64,000 bases of DNA from Phycisphaerae bacterium. GTDB lineage: Bacteria; Planctomycetota; Phycisphaerae; UBA1845; Fen-1342. Under the pieces are notes generated by a model. That model was given only the letters and a program-made list of their open reading frames with translations, was not told the origin of the DNA and made no database searches. Each line of letters opens with the position of its first letter. Positions within the stretch are counted from its first letter, which is position 1. The stretch spans positions 124,001 through 188,000 of the forward strand of contig JAGNKU010000003.1 in NCBI GenBank assembly GCA_017999985.1, read 5' to 3'. Position numbers and translations under genes: made by a program. This document shows, piece by piece, positions 16,775 to 26,768 of this stretch.

Positions 16775-19582
16775 GTGGACGCATTGTTTCGACCGCATCG
16801 TGCCGTGCTCGCGTGGACTCTGATGGTCCTGTTGGTGGGGGTGGCACTACCGGGCGCGGCGCTGGCGCAGAGCGCGCCGGCGGCCGCGACGACGACGGCG
16901 AGCGCCGGGGGACACTCGCTGGCCGACCTGCCGTGGGTGTGGTGGATCGCGCCGCTGGGCGCGGTGCTGGCGCTGGTTTATGCGCGCATCTTCTACAAGT
17001 CGATGATCGCGGCCGACGAAGGCGACGAGAACATGCGCCGCGTGTCGGGCTACGTGCGCGAGGGGGCGCTGGCGTACCTGAAGCAGCAGTACAAGGTCGT
17101 GGCGATTTTCTTCATCGTGGTTTCGGCGCTGCTGTTCTGGATGGGGTGGTCGCTCGAAGTGCAGCACAAGATCGTGTTTGCCGCGTTCCTGACGGGCGGT
17201 TTCTTCAGCGGTTTGTGCGGCTGGCTGGGTATGAACACGGCGACGCGGGCGTCGCACCGCACGGCGGCCGGCGCGCGGAAGTCGCTGAACGACGGGCTCG
17301 TGGTGGCATTCCGCAGCGGTGCGGTGATGGGGCTCGTGGTGGTGGGGTTCGGGCTGATCGACATTTGCGCGTGGTTCCTGCTGCTGTACTCGGGCATTCT
17401 GCCGTTCGAGTTCACGCAGAACATGACGCTCAATGACATCACGGTCGTGATGCTGACGTTCGGCATGGGCGCGAGTTCGCAGGCGCTGTTTGCGCGTGTC
17501 GGCGGCGGCATCTACACGAAGGCGGCCGACGTGGGCGCTGACCTGGTGGGCAAGGTCGAGGCGGGCATTCCCGAGGACGACCCGCGCAACCCGGCGACGA
17601 TCGCGGATAACGTGGGCGACAACGTCGGCGACGTCGCGGGCATGGGCGCGGACCTGTACGAGTCGTACTGCGGGTCGATCCTGGCGACGGCGGCCCTGGG
17701 TGTCGCGGCGATCAGCGCCATCTACGGATCCGAAGGCGGTCCGGGGCTGGTGCCGGCACTGAAGATGATCGCGGCGCCGATGGTCCTGGCGGGCATCGGG
17801 ATCGTCCTGTCCGTCGTCGGCATCTACATGGTGCGGACCAAGGAAGACGCGACGATGGGGCAACTGCTCAAGGCCCTGCGTGTCGGCATCTATGGCAGCA
17901 GCGCGCTGATCGCCGTGGCAGCGTTCATCATCTGCTGGCTGCTGTTCTCGGGGATCAGCGGAGTCAGCTTCGTGGGCATCTGGGTGGCGATCCTGGCGGG
18001 GCTCGTGGCGGGCAACGTTATCGGGTATGCCACCGAGTACTACACGAGCTACGAGTTCTCGCCGACGAAGCGGATCGCCGAGCAGGCGGTCACGGGGCCG
18101 GCGACCGTGATCATCGCTGGCATCGCGACGGGCATGAAGAGCGCGTGGGCGGCCGTGACGACGACCGTGATCGCGATCCTGGTGGCGTTCGTGGCGGCGG
18201 GCGGGTCGCAGGAGTTCCTGCTGGGCCTCTACGGCGTGGGCATCTCCGCGGTAGGCATGCTGGCGACACTGGGCATCACGCTGGCGACCGACGCGTACGG
18301 GCCGATTGCCGACAACGCGGGCGGCAACGCGGAAATGACCGGCCAGGAGCCGTATGTGCGGCACCGGACGGACGCCCTGGACTCGCTGGGCAATACGACG
18401 GCGGCGACGGGCAAGGGCTTCGCGATCGGGTCGGCGGCACTCACTGCGCTGGCGCTGCTGGCGGCGTATGTCGAGGAAGTTCGCATTGGCCAGATCCGTG
18501 AGGCGCGGGCCGAGATCATGAACGTGGTTCAGGAGGCGCAACCGAGCGAGGCGATCTACTACGGGCATGGCAAGTTCGCGCAGCGGATCGGCGCGGGCAA
18601 CACCGACTCGGATTTCGGCTGCCTGATGCTCATCGAGCCGAGTCCGCCGCCTGCCGAGCTGACGCTGGGGACGAAGCTGACCAGCATCAGCGAGCCGAAC
18701 GAGGAGAACGTCCGGCTGGCGACGCTCGGGGCGCACACGCTGCGGCTGGTGAACGCGCGGCGGTCGTCAATGGCGCAGTACATGGCGTTCTATGACGTGA
18801 CGCTGATGAACCCGAAGACGTTGTGCGGGCTGTTCTGCGGCGTGCTGCTGGTGTTCGTGTTCTGCGCGATGACGATGCAGGCGGTCGGCCGCGCGGCGTA
18901 CCGGATGATGAAGGAGTGCCGCGTCCAGTTCGAGAAAGTGCGGGCGTACCTGCGCGGCCAGGGCAAGGACGAAGCCTACGTCAACGACCCGGACAACTGG
19001 CCGCGACAGCAGATCGAGTTCCAGGGCGCGAAGGTGCCCGACTATGCGAAGGCCGTCGCGATCTCGACACGCGGCGCGCAGCGCGAGATGGTGATCCCGT
19101 CGCTGATGGCCATCATCGTGCCCGTGCTGGTCGGGTTGGTCTTCGACGTGCCGGGTGTGATGGGCCTGCTGGCCGGCGGTCTGACGGCCGGGTTCGCGGT
19201 GGCGATCTTCATGGCGAACGCGGGCGGGGCGTGGGACAACGCCAAGAAGCTGATCGAGACGTTCGGCAAGATCACCGCGCGGCAGTGCCTGGAGGATGCG
19301 GCGGTGCTGGAACGCATTCCGCAGGCGATTCGGGCGGACATCAAGGCGCGCGCGCAACTGGCCACGAACGGCGGCCACCCGGACAAGATCGTCTACGGCA
19401 AGGGTTCCGACGATCACAAGGCCGGCGTCGTCGGCGACACGGTCGGCGATCCGTTCAAGGATACGTCCGGCCCGAGCCTGAACATTTTAATCAAGCTGAT
19501 GAGCATGGTCTCGGTCGTGTTCGCCGGTCTGATCGTCAAGTACGCGCCGCTGATCACGGCCTGGCTGGGCCTGGGTGGCTAG
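16775..19582 (+). CDS. hppA: membrane-bound ion-translocating pyrophosphatase, K+-dependent type
   Basis: Hydrolyses pyrophosphate to pump H+ or Na+ across a membrane. The 935-residue protein starts with a signal-like segment, then about 16 membrane helices. The catalytic site is at about 251-286 ([20 protein letters not shown] and DNVGDNVGD). The helix-12 motif [10 protein letters not shown], about 538, has Ala where K+-independent enzymes have Lys, pointing to the K+-dependent subfamily. Start GTG 16775 follows GAGGAG. It is longer than the usual 660-800 residues: about 105 extra residues (566-670) interrupt it between YVEEV and MNPKTL, with no membrane helix inside. Which ion is pumped is not clear from sequence. 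Confidence 0.95.
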   Translation: MDALFRPHRAVLAWTLMVLLVGVALPGAALAQSAPAAATTTASAGGHSLADLPWVWWIAPLGAVLALVYARIFYKSMIAADEGDENMRRVSGYVREGALAYLKQQYKVVAIFFIVVSALLFWMGWSLEVQHKIVFAAFLTGGFFSGLCGWLGMNTATRASHRTAAGARKSLNDGLVVAFRSGAVMGLVVVGFGLIDICAWFLLLYSGILPFEFTQNMTLNDITVVMLTFGMGASSQALFARVGGGIYTKAADVGADLVGKVEAGIPEDDPRNPATIADNVGDNVGDVAGMGADLYESYCGSILATAALGVAAISAIYGSEGGPGLVPALKMIAAPMVLAGIGIVLSVVGIYMVRTKEDATMGQLLKALRVGIYGSSALIAVAAFIICWLLFSGISGVSFVGIWVAILAGLVAGNVIGYATEYYTSYEFSPTKRIAEQAVTGPATVIIAGIATGMKSAWAAVTTTVIAILVAFVAAGGSQEFLLGLYGVGISAVGMLATLGITLATDAYGPIADNAGGNAEMTGQEPYVRHRTDALDSLGNTTAATGKGFAIGSAALTALALLAAYVEEVRIGQIREARAEIMNVVQEAQPSEAIYYGHGKFAQRIGAGNTDSDFGCLMLIEPSPPPAELTLGTKLTSISEPNEENVRLATLGAHTLRLVNARRSSMAQYMAFYDVTLMNPKTLCGLFCGVLLVFVFCAMTMQAVGRAAYRMMKECRVQFEKVRAYLRGQGKDEAYVNDPDNWPRQQIEFQGAKVPDYAKAVAISTRGAQREMVIPSLMAIIVPVLVGLVFDVPGVMGLLAGGLTAGFAVAIFMANAGGAWDNAKKLIETFGKITARQCLEDAAVLERIPQAIRADIKARAQLATNGGHPDKIVYGKGSDDHKAGVVGDTVGDPFKDTSGPSLNILIKLMSMVSVVFAGLIVKYAPLITAWLGLGG

Positions 19583-19626
19583 CGACCGGAACGCGAACGC
19601 GGCTGCGGAAGCCCCGGGGGATCGAC

Positions 19627-19652
19627 CTCCGGTCTGCCCTGACAGACCGGAG
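19627..19652 (+). terminator. hairpin terminator after hppA
   Basis: Perfect 10-bp inverted repeat CTCCGGTCTG / CAGACCGGAG with a 6-nt loop, 45 bases after the stop. No T tract. Confidence 0.6.
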
Positions 19653-19692
19653 CTCGGTCCCGCGGAGTTGGGGGTGTGCGTGGCGTGCCGTC

Positions 19693-19722
19693 TTGGCCGG
19701 GGTCAGTCCCAGCGTCTACAAT
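19693..19722 (+). promoter_or_regulatory. promoter of rsfS, probably giving a leaderless mRNA
   Basis: TTGGCC (19693-19698), 18-bp spacer, TACAAT (19717-19722). The -10 ends 7 bases before the ATG at 19730, so transcription should start at or next to the start codon. Confidence 0.5.
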
Positions 19723-19729
19723 GCGATCC

Positions 19730-20167
19730 ATGAGTGAGTCCGACTCGCGGCCCGCGGGCCGCCGTGCGAACGCGGCTGATGTGAGCAGTGAGGACGCGCG
19801 CGCGTTCGCGGTGATGACCGCGCGGATCGCCGCGGAGCAGAAGACTGAGAACATCTGCGTGCTCGACCTGCGCGGGTTGAGCAATCTGGCCGATTACTTC
19901 GTGATCGGGACGGGTACGTCGGGCCGACAGATGCACGCCGTCCTGGACCACGTCCGCGAGCACGCCGCCACGGTCGGGCGGCGGCACTTCAACATCGGCG
20001 ACAGCCGTGACGCGAGCTGGCTGCTGGCGGACTACGTCGACGTGGTAGTCCACCTGTTCGACGCCGAGCACCGCGAATACTACGACCTGGACGGGCTTTG
20101 GGGAGATGCACCGCGCGTGGACTGGCAGCCCTCGAGGGATGCGGTCGGGGGGACCGCGGCGGTGTAG
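19730..20167 (+). CDS. rsfS: ribosome silencing factor
   Basis: RsfS/Iojap family protein that binds ribosomal protein L14 and blocks subunit joining when nutrients are short. The 145-residue protein contains the family core: AEQKTENICVLDLRGLSNLADYFVI, GTGTSGRQ and, near the end, the ADYVDVVVHLFDAEHREYYDLDGLWGDAP stretch. The N-terminal 25 residues are an extra polar extension and the last 20 are unconserved. ATG 19730 is chosen because the best -10 box ends just before it; an ATG nine bases upstream lies within that box. No ribosome binding site is visible. Confidence 0.93.
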   Translation: MSESDSRPAGRRANAADVSSEDARAFAVMTARIAAEQKTENICVLDLRGLSNLADYFVIGTGTSGRQMHAVLDHVREHAATVGRRHFNIGDSRDASWLLADYVDVVVHLFDAEHREYYDLDGLWGDAPRVDWQPSRDAVGGTAAV

Positions 20168-20333
20168 GCCGCGGCCGGAGTCCGCGGGCGAACCGGGGGC
20201 AGCCTTCGTGGAACCAGTCAATTCCGCGTGCCGCCGGGCTGTCGCGCGTCAGCGCCTTGCCAGTGGGCACAACCTGCCTTAGCGTTCCGCCATTCCGAAC
20301 GCGCGATCGAGCGCCAGATCCAAGAGGCAGACC

Positions 20334-21755
20334 ATGTGGAAGAGATTCGCCCCGTTTCTGGTGGTGCTTGTTCCGTACACCTGGATGTCTGGCTGCGGGG
20401 CCCCGGCTCCGTTCGATGCGCCCGCCGGTTTCACGGCCATCAGCGAGCCTGGCTTCGAATCCGCGGACAACGCGGCGGATCGGAACGACTATCCGTGGGA
20501 GATGACGTACTTCAAGCCTGACGGCCGCGAAGTCGGGCACATCTACGTCGGGACCGGCAACGCGGTCATGGATGGCATCCTGGGGCGCATTTTCGGGTGG
20601 CCCACCGAGTCGTTCTGGCGCCCACCCGAGATTCGACGGTACCAGGCGGACAATGGGACGCAGGACTGGGAACGCGTGCTCGACTTTCGCGCTGTGGAGA
20701 GCGGGCCGCCGTGGCAGACGACCGGCGTGCGGGCGCTGCTCCCCTATCGCGTGCCATCGACGGGCGAGACGTACCTGTACGCCGGCACGTTCGGGACCCG
20801 GCCCACGCTCTGGCGGAGTCGCACCGGTGATCCGGGCACTTGGGAAGCGGTGTGGTCGAACGCGACGGAAGGGTCGATTCGCGCGCTGGCCGTCCACAGT
20901 GACATTCTGTATATCGCGGTGACTCATGAGTACCTCGAGCCGCAGGTGGCCGGGGAGATTCACGCCACCGACGGCCGGACCGTGTGGCCGGTGATGACCG
21001 ACGGATTCGGGACGGCGGACAATGCCGGCGTCTTCGCGTTGGCGTCGTTCAGCGGCTGGCTATACGCGGGTACGATCAATCGCAACCAGGGGTTTGAGGT
21101 CTGGAAGCTCGCAGGCCCGGACGGACAGGCAGACCCGGTCCGGATCGTTGCCAACGGCGGGACGTCGCGTTCGCAGCAGGCGGTGGGGGAGATGCGTGTT
21201 TTTCAGGAACGCCTGTACGTGACGGCGCTCATCTTCATGAATCTGAACTACGATGGGTTCGACCCGCTGTTGCGGGCGGCCGACATGCTGCGCATCGACG
21301 CGCTGGACCACGTGGAGGTCGTGGTTGGGCCGGGGTCCGTGGGCGGGGTGCCGTCGGGGTTCGGGCACTTGCACAACGCCTACTTGTGGTGCCTGGAGGA
21401 GCACCACGGGAAGCTGTACTGCGGCACGTGGAACGCGACCAGCTTTGTGCCGGTGACGGACCGCTATTGGGGGCGGATTCAGGCGACGCTGAATGAGCGC
21501 GTGGGCGTCCCGCTGTTCTTCGGCCCGTCGCCGTTTTCCGGTTTCCTCGAGAGTGGCCAGTTCGACTACCTGACGCGCAACGGCGCGCGCCTGTACGCCT
21601 CCGACGACGGCGTATCCTGGCACGAGGTTTTCCGGGATGGGCTCGGTAATCCGCGCAACTACGGCGTGCGCAACATGGTGTCCACGGGCGACACGCTGTA
21701 CATCGGCATCGCGAACATCGACGACGGCCTGCAGATCTGGACGATGGCCGAGTAG
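20334..21755 (+). CDS. predicted lipoprotein with beta-propeller-like repeats, function unknown
   Basis: Exported protein of 473 residues. The N-terminal signal ends in WMSGCGAPAP, a lipobox with the Cys at about residue 21. The body has repeated short strands ending in YVGTGN, YAGTFGT, YAGTINR, YCGTWNA and YIGIANI, spaced roughly 60-90 residues, as in beta-propeller proteins; most repeats carry a Trp further on (VWKLAG, IWTMAE). I recognise no enzyme motif. ATG at 20334 has AAGAGGC seven bases upstream. It stands alone between rsfS and the convergent tpx gene. Confidence 0.75.
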   Translation: MWKRFAPFLVVLVPYTWMSGCGAPAPFDAPAGFTAISEPGFESADNAADRNDYPWEMTYFKPDGREVGHIYVGTGNAVMDGILGRIFGWPTESFWRPPEIRRYQADNGTQDWERVLDFRAVESGPPWQTTGVRALLPYRVPSTGETYLYAGTFGTRPTLWRSRTGDPGTWEAVWSNATEGSIRALAVHSDILYIAVTHEYLEPQVAGEIHATDGRTVWPVMTDGFGTADNAGVFALASFSGWLYAGTINRNQGFEVWKLAGPDGQADPVRIVANGGTSRSQQAVGEMRVFQERLYVTALIFMNLNYDGFDPLLRAADMLRIDALDHVEVVVGPGSVGGVPSGFGHLHNAYLWCLEEHHGKLYCGTWNATSFVPVTDRYWGRIQATLNERVGVPLFFGPSPFSGFLESGQFDYLTRNGARLYASDDGVSWHEVFRDGLGNPRNYGVRNMVSTGDTLYIGIANIDDGLQIWTMAE

Positions 21756-21821
21756 CGCGGCGCGTCCGCGTCGCGGCCGTCTCATCGCCGCGCCGGTCCG
21801 GCCATCCGGGCCCGGTTGCCG

Positions 21822-22337
21822 CTATGACGTCGCTTTCACGGCCGCCAGCGCCGCGTCGTAATTTGGTTCGTGGGTGACTTCCGGCACGTATTCAGCGTGG
21901 ACCACCTGGCCCTGGCGATCGAGCACGAATACGGCCCGCGCCAGCAGGCCGAGTTCCTTGATGAGCACGCCGAACGCCGCGCCAAACGCGCGGTGCTTGT
22001 AGTCGCTGGCCGTCACGACGCGCTCGATGCCTTCCGCGCCGCAGAAGCGCTTTTGCGCGAACGGCAGGTCCATGCTGACCGTGAGCACGGTCACATCCTG
22101 GCCGAGCTGTGTGGCGCGCTGGTTGAACGTCCGCGTCTGCGTGGCGCAGACCGGCGTGTCCAGGCTGGGAACCACGCTGAGTACGAGGATCTTGCCGTGG
22201 TATGCCGCGCACCGCAGGTCTGAGAGATCATTGGCGGTCAACGTGAAATGCGGTGCCTCGCTGCCCACCTTCAGCGCGGGCCCGACGAGTGTCAGCGGAT
22301 TGCCCTGAAATGTAATGACACCTTTTCGCTCGGTCAT
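21822..22337 (-). CDS. tpx: thiol peroxidase (atypical 2-Cys peroxiredoxin)
   Basis: Reduces hydroperoxides using a cysteine pair recycled by thioredoxin. The 171-residue protein has the peroxidatic Cys64 in SLDTPVCATQTRTF and the resolving Cys99 in DLPFAQKRFCGAEG, the spacing seen in E. coli Tpx. Start ATG 22337 has GGAG upstream; the frame is open to 22652 but nothing conserved lies there. It is followed upstream on the same strand by superoxide dismutase (stop 22433), so the two may form an oxidative-stress pair: SOD makes H2O2, which Tpx can remove. Confidence 0.95.
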   Translation of the reverse strand: MTERKGVITFQGNPLTLVGPALKVGSEAPHFTLTANDLSDLRCAAYHGKILVLSVVPSLDTPVCATQTRTFNQRATQLGQDVTVLTVSMDLPFAQKRFCGAEGIERVVTASDYKHRAFGAAFGVLIKELGLLARAVFVLDRQGQVVHAEYVPEVTHEPNYDAALAAVKATS

Positions 22338-22432
22338 GCGATTCTCCGTGCCCCCGTTGGCTCCAATGCCGTGCTGGCGCTCGCAGCCACGTTGCTTCGC
22401 CCCGCTGGCGCCTCCCTGGCTGGCGGTCCGGG

Positions 22433-23047
22433 CTAACGCCGAGCGGCGGCGTACAAGTCCGCGACCGCGTCCCAGTTCACGATGTTCCACCACGCGCTGA
22501 TCCAGTCGGCGCGACGATTCTGATACTGCAGGTAGTAGGCGTGTTCCCACACGTCGATCGTCAGCAGCGGGGTGTGACCCTGGGAGAGTGGCGAGTCCTG
22601 GTTCATGGTGTCGCAGATGTGCAGTTTGCCGTCGGGGGTCCGGCAGAGCCACGCCCAGCCGCTGGCGAACCGGCCCATGGCCGCCTTGGTGAACTGCTCC
22701 TTGAACGCGTCGAAGCCGCCGAACGTCTTTTTCAGGTCATCGGCGAGCGGACCCTTGGGCTGGCCGCCCTTGCCGGGGCCCATGATGTTCCAGAAGAACG
22801 TGTGGTGATAATGCCCGCCGCCGTTGTTGATGACCGCCGGGCGGATGTCCGCGGGCACCTGCTCGATCTCGCGCAGCACCTGCTCGATCGGCTTGGCGGC
22901 GATGGCGGGGTGTTTTTCGAGCGCCTTGTTCAAGTTGGTGGTGTACGCGACGTGATGCTTGTCGTGGTGGAACTCAAACGTCCGCGCGTCAATGTGCGGC
23001 GCAAGGGCGTCGTACGCATAGGGCAGCGGGGGAGTTTCGTAAGCCAT
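22433..23047 (-). CDS. superoxide dismutase, Fe/Mn family
   Basis: Converts superoxide to H2O2 and O2. The 204-residue protein has the metal ligands H27 (FEFHHDKHH), a His in [10 protein letters not shown], and Asp and His of [12 protein letters not shown]. The stretch TMNQDSPL and the Gly-rich GGGHYHH are compatible with Mn or cambialistic use; the metal cannot be settled by eye. ATG 23047 ([10 protein letters not shown]) is the natural start. No signal peptide, so cytoplasmic. It sits 95 bases upstream of tpx on the same strand. Confidence 0.95.
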   Translation of the reverse strand: MAYETPPLPYAYDALAPHIDARTFEFHHDKHHVAYTTNLNKALEKHPAIAAKPIEQVLREIEQVPADIRPAVINNGGGHYHHTFFWNIMGPGKGGQPKGPLADDLKKTFGGFDAFKEQFTKAAMGRFASGWAWLCRTPDGKLHICDTMNQDSPLSQGHTPLLTIDVWEHAYYLQYQNRRADWISAWWNIVNWDAVADLYAAARR

Positions 23048-23157
23048 GGTGTGTCTCCTGGTGACCGGTCGTGCCGTTCCCTGATGTCCGTGGCCGCTCG
23101 CGGCCAAGCCGCGCGGCAGGCCCCCAAAGTTGAATTGCGTCGCTGACCGGCCGCCGG

Positions 23158-23754
23158 CTACGACTCGGCGCGCTGCCGGTAAAGGCCGGGCTCAACGACT
23201 TTGCACATCGCCGTCGTATCCAGCCGCCCGCCGAGGAATTCGTTGATCGCTTTCACCGGCGGCTGCGGGTCTTTCAGCATTTCGTTGTAGTTGACGTAGA
23301 GGATGCGGAAGTTGGGCTGCCGGGCGACCCAGGCTTCGAACTCGCTGAGCTGCTTCTTGAACAGCTCGATCAGCTTCTCTTTGGGCAGGTCGCCGCCCTC
23401 GCGCCCGCGGCGGCTCAGCATCACGTCCTGTGACTTGATCACTTCGTGCAGGTGGCGCTGCATGAACACGACGTAGTACGTGCGATCGGGCGGCAGGTCA
23501 TACAGCAGGCGGTAGACCATCTTGACGACCTTGCCGCCGGCCTGCTTGAGCCAGGAGGGGTCTTCCTTGGTCTTCTTGACGGGCTCGAACTCGTAGTAGC
23601 CGCGCGGATTGTCTTCATCGGCGGCGCGGATGTTGTCAACGAGCGCGGGGATGCCGGCGGCCTCGAGCATCCGCATCATCATGGAGGTTCCGGACCGGGG
23701 CAGGCCGGACACGATCGTGACCAGGTCGGGATTGGTGACTGTCATAGCTGGCAT
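23158..23754 (-). CDS. sulfotransferase-like P-loop protein
   Basis: Small protein of 198 residues with the 5'-phosphosulfate loop [14 protein letters not shown] at residues 17-30, the hallmark of PAPS-dependent sulfotransferases. A second conserved segment resembles the 3'-phosphate region ([17 protein letters not shown]). Shorter than typical family members (250-300 aa) and it lacks a clear C-terminal lid. Acceptor unknown. Start ATG 23754 (GGAGTAG just upstream); an ATG nine bases inside is also possible. Upstream of sod on the same strand with a 110-base gap. Confidence 0.8.
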   Translation of the reverse strand: MPAMTVTNPDLVTIVSGLPRSGTSMMMRMLEAAGIPALVDNIRAADEDNPRGYYEFEPVKKTKEDPSWLKQAGGKVVKMVYRLLYDLPPDRTYYVVFMQRHLHEVIKSQDVMLSRRGREGGDLPKEKLIELFKKQLSEFEAWVARQPNFRILYVNYNEMLKDPQPPVKAINEFLGGRLDTTAMCKVVEPGLYRQRAES

Positions 23755-23943
23755 CTACTCCGCGCCTCACAGGGGAATCCTTCGCGAGTACGCCCATTCT
23801 AGGGCCCGCGCATGCTCATGCAAGCGCGAGCGGGCGGCGCTGCGTGTCGGTTGACGCCTGCCCGGCCGGGCCTGAAAATGGGCCCGCGTGGTGCATGTCG
23901 ACGCCGCCGGCCGCAAATCGGCGCTGTGAAGGCAGGGTGTGGC

Positions 23944-24420
23944 ATGGAATCGTGGGAACTGTTGCGGGACGCGACGGAGCAGGCGGGCGTGAAAGCCGTG
24001 GCGGCCCGATTGGGACTGAGCACGGCGCTGGTCTACAAGTGGTGCCAGGAACCGCCGACCCACGATCCGGACGCGTCGGGGGCGCGCAACCCGCTCGACC
24101 GCCTCAAGATGCTTTTCGAGGTGACGCGCGATGCCCGTCTGATCAACTGGATCTGCAACGCCGCCGACGGCTTCTTCGTGCTGAACCCGCGCCTGCCGCC
24201 CGGCGAGCGCGAAGAGCAACTTCTGGGCACCACCCAGCGCGTCGTGCAGGACTTCGGTGAATTGCTCTCGGACATCAGCCGCAGTATCCGGAACGACGGG
24301 CTCATCACAGCCGACGAGGCGGGCACGATCCGGCAGTCGTGGGAGAAACTGAAGTCGCAGGCCGAGTGCTTCGTGGCGGCCTGCGAAAAGGGCCTCTACG
24401 CGCGGCCGCCGCAGAAGTAG
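23944..24420 (+). CDS. phage CII-like/helix-turn-helix regulatory protein
   Basis: Protein of 158 residues resembling the phage regulatory CII family. A DNA-binding helix-turn-helix lies at residues 14-36 (VKAVAARLGLSTALVYKWCQ). The C-terminal two thirds is helical (LLGTTQRVVQDFGELLSDIS, and SWEKLKSQAECFVAACEKG), likely for oligomerisation. ATG 23944 with AGGG upstream. No other phage gene is nearby, so this is probably a domesticated regulator. It is convergent with the GT87 gene, 25 bases apart, and divergent from the sulfotransferase. Confidence 0.7.
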   Translation: MESWELLRDATEQAGVKAVAARLGLSTALVYKWCQEPPTHDPDASGARNPLDRLKMLFEVTRDARLINWICNAADGFFVLNPRLPPGEREEQLLGTTQRVVQDFGELLSDISRSIRNDGLITADEAGTIRQSWEKLKSQAECFVAACEKGLYARPPQK

Positions 24421-24445
24421 CCGCGCGGCAGGGCGGCTGCCCACC

Positions 24446-25711
24446 TCAGGGCGCGCTCCGCCGCGACAGACCGATCATCGCGATCCACAGGACGACGACG
24501 GCGGCCGTCTGGGCGCCGGCTGCGCGCGCCGCCGGCCACGCCAACAGCATGATCGCTACCAGCCAGCCGCTCAGCGCAACAACGGTGCCAAGCGGCGCGC
24601 GATGCTCCACCCGCCACGCGCGGATGAGGTGATCCGTCAGTAGCGCCAGCGGCCAATAGGCCAGTGGCAGGTAGTGCGTCCAGACCAGCGGCGACGCGAG
24701 CAGCATCAGGCAGCACCACGCGCCGAACTGCGCACGCAATGTGCGCACGCCATCCACATCCTCCGGTGGCCAGCGGTGGACACCCCACATCGTGGCGGCG
24801 ACGCACCCGCCGACGAAGAGGGCCATCAACGCCAGGTAGAGACTGACCAGCGCGGGGCGCGGCAGGTCCGTGACGTTCACCCGCAGCGCGCCGGCCGCCT
24901 CCTTGCCGCCGTCGAGCGGGGTGAGGAGGCGCCGCAGCACGATCGGCACGGCGTTGTTGCTGTACATCGCCTTCTGCGGCTGGTCGGCGGTCAGCGTCGT
25001 GATCGCGGAGCCGCCCTGCACCGCGCCTCGGAAGAATTCCTGGTGCAGTTGCACCGTCCGCGATCCGCCGACCGCGAGCACGGGTAAGCCGAGGCCCAGG
25101 ATGACGACCACGGCGGCAGCAGTGCCGGCGGCGTGCCAGCGGCGTTTGAGTAACAGGAAAACAACCAGTACGCCCGGGAGGAGCTTGATCAGAACGGCCA
25201 GGCCGAGCGCACAGCCGGCGGCCGTGTCGCGTCCGCGCTCCAGCAGGTACCACGCGGTCACGATCAGAAAGAGCACGAGCAGCCCGACGTTGCCGAGGAC
25301 CGCGCAGGAATGGACATAGGGCAGCACGAGGGCAACGGAGAGCAGCAGGGCGAGGCGCGGGCCGCGGCGCAATGCGTCGTTCAGCAGGGACTCCGCCAGG
25401 TAGACGGTCACGCCGAACAGGCCCAGGCTGAGCAGCGTGAACACGACGATGGCGACGTGCAGGGGGAGCAGCCCCCACGGCAACATGAAGATCGTGAAGA
25501 ACGGCAGGTAGTTGTGAACGCCGAGCTGCGTGGAGATCTCGCCCGTCTGGCGGAAATGCACCGCGTTTTCCCAGAAGTCGCGGAAGTCCGACGTGCTCTC
25601 GGCGCGCCAGGCGGCAACGACCGCGATCAGGATGGCGTAAACGAGAGCGGCGGCGAGCAGTGCGTGCCATTCGCGGGGAGGGAGTCGGGATGTGCGCGGT
25701 TGGTCAGTCAT
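24446..25711 (-). CDS. polytopic membrane glycosyltransferase, GT87 family
   Basis: Membrane protein of 421 residues with about ten helices. The early Asp-rich loop STSDFRDFWENA after the first helix and the LPPLP-like inner loops fit the GT87/GT-C mannosyltransferase fold, which uses polyprenyl-phosphate sugars as donors. The start overlaps the stop of the DPM1-like gene by ATGA, so the two are translationally coupled: the upstream enzyme would make the lipid-linked mannose that this protein transfers outside the membrane. Acceptor unknown. Confidence 0.85.
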   Translation of the reverse strand: MTDQPRTSRLPPREWHALLAAALVYAILIAVVAAWRAESTSDFRDFWENAVHFRQTGEISTQLGVHNYLPFFTIFMLPWGLLPLHVAIVVFTLLSLGLFGVTVYLAESLLNDALRRGPRLALLLSVALVLPYVHSCAVLGNVGLLVLFLIVTAWYLLERGRDTAAGCALGLAVLIKLLPGVLVVFLLLKRRWHAAGTAAAVVVILGLGLPVLAVGGSRTVQLHQEFFRGAVQGGSAITTLTADQPQKAMYSNNAVPIVLRRLLTPLDGGKEAAGALRVNVTDLPRPALVSLYLALMALFVGGCVAATMWGVHRWPPEDVDGVRTLRAQFGAWCCLMLLASPLVWTHYLPLAYWPLALLTDHLIRAWRVEHRAPLGTVVALSGWLVAIMLLAWPAARAAGAQTAAVVVLWIAMIGLSRRSAP

Positions 25712-26430
25712 GTGGGCCGCGCTTGCCGACGGAACAACACGAAGGCGTACAGGCGCGCCAGGTGCCGGAGATAGCGGAGTTGCTCGGCGATGTTGAGTTT
25801 CGTCTGGCCGGCAGCGCGGTCGGTGAACGAGATCGGGATCTCGACGACGTTTCGCCAGCGGTGTCGCACGATCAGCTCGAGCGCGATCTTGTAGCCGACC
25901 GGGCGAAGCTCCGTGAGACGCAGGTCACGTCGCCGGACGGCGAAGAAGCCGGACATCATGTCGCGGACCGGCGTTAGCGGCCGGGCGAGCAGGCGGCCCA
26001 CGAGGCTGTTCAGGTGTCGGTGCAGCGGCCAGTGCAGATCGACGCGCCCGCCGGCGACGAAACGGCTCCCAATGGCCATCTCCACCCGTGGATCGCGCAG
26101 GTGGTCGACAAGCGCGGGGATGCTTTCGGGCGGGTGCGACAGATCGGCGTCCATGACGACCACGATTTCGCCGTGGGCGGCCTGCAGACCGGCGATGACG
26201 GCGGTGGCCAGTCCGCGCTCGGCGCGGCGCACCAGGCAGCGGACCGGGTACGTCTGGGCCAGGGCTTCAGCGGCGGCGGCGGTGCCGTCGGGCGAGTTGT
26301 CGTCGACGACGAGCAGCTCGGTCTCCGGCGGATCGAGCACATCGAAGACACGCCGGGCCAGCGGCGCGAGGTTCTCGCGCTCGTTGTAGGTGGGCACGAC
26401 CACGGTGACCCGCGCGGCGTTCAGTGTCAT
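25708..26430 (-). CDS. polyprenol monophosphomannose synthase-like GT2 glycosyltransferase
   Basis: GT-A fold transferase of 240 residues, like DPM1, that transfers a hexose from a nucleotide sugar to polyprenyl phosphate. It has TVVVPTYNERENL at residues 8-21, VVDDNSPDGT, the metal-binding D94-A95-D96 (VVMDADLSHPPE) and the GSRFVAGG motif. The C-terminus (RAAGQTKLNIAEQL) is typical. There is no C-terminal membrane domain, as in bacterial Ppm1-like enzymes. First gene of a two-gene operon with the GT87 membrane glycosyltransferase. Confidence 0.92.
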   Translation of the reverse strand: MTLNAARVTVVVPTYNERENLAPLARRVFDVLDPPETELLVVDDNSPDGTAAAAEALAQTYPVRCLVRRAERGLATAVIAGLQAAHGEIVVVMDADLSHPPESIPALVDHLRDPRVEMAIGSRFVAGGRVDLHWPLHRHLNSLVGRLLARPLTPVRDMMSGFFAVRRRDLRLTELRPVGYKIALELIVRHRWRNVVEIPISFTDRAAGQTKLNIAEQLRYLRHLARLYAFVLFRRQARPT

Positions 26431-26680
26431 GGCGGTGCAGTGTAGCCGCCGGCGGCGACATTGCGTAGCACCGCAGATGGGGCATGTGGCCGATATTGAT
26501 GGAGACGGACCGGTCGCCGGATATTCAGCATCGCTGCGTGGCGGACTGCACCCTGGTCACTTCGTAGGCGCTCCTCCTCCAATGCCAGCAGTGTCCGGAG
26601 CTTGTGCCAGTCACGTCGGGTCGTGGCCCGTTGCGCTGTCTGTGGCTTAGCGCTGCATATGTCAGCGTCAGACAAAGCGA

Positions 26681-26712
26681 GCCGCCCCCTGTGATCGAGC
26701 CCAGGGGGCGGC
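26681..26712 (-). terminator. hairpin terminator after the kelch gene
   Basis: Perfect 11-bp stem GCCGCCCCCTG / CAGGGGGCGGC with a 10-nt loop, 57 bases past the stop of the minus-strand kelch gene. The rest of the gap 26431-26768 shows no gene. Confidence 0.7.
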
Positions 26713-26768
26713 AGCGGCGCTTAGCCGGATGCTACGCAATCGACTATGGGCCCTGCCTGGCTGTTGGT

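Noticed and set aside
16847-18736. Long minus-strand open frame opposite hppA
   Set aside because: Arg/His-rich with no recognisable domain; the plus-strand pyrophosphatase motifs are unmistakable.
23944-24420. Prophage remnant
   Set aside because: No integrase, capsid, lysis or attachment repeats surround the CII-like gene.
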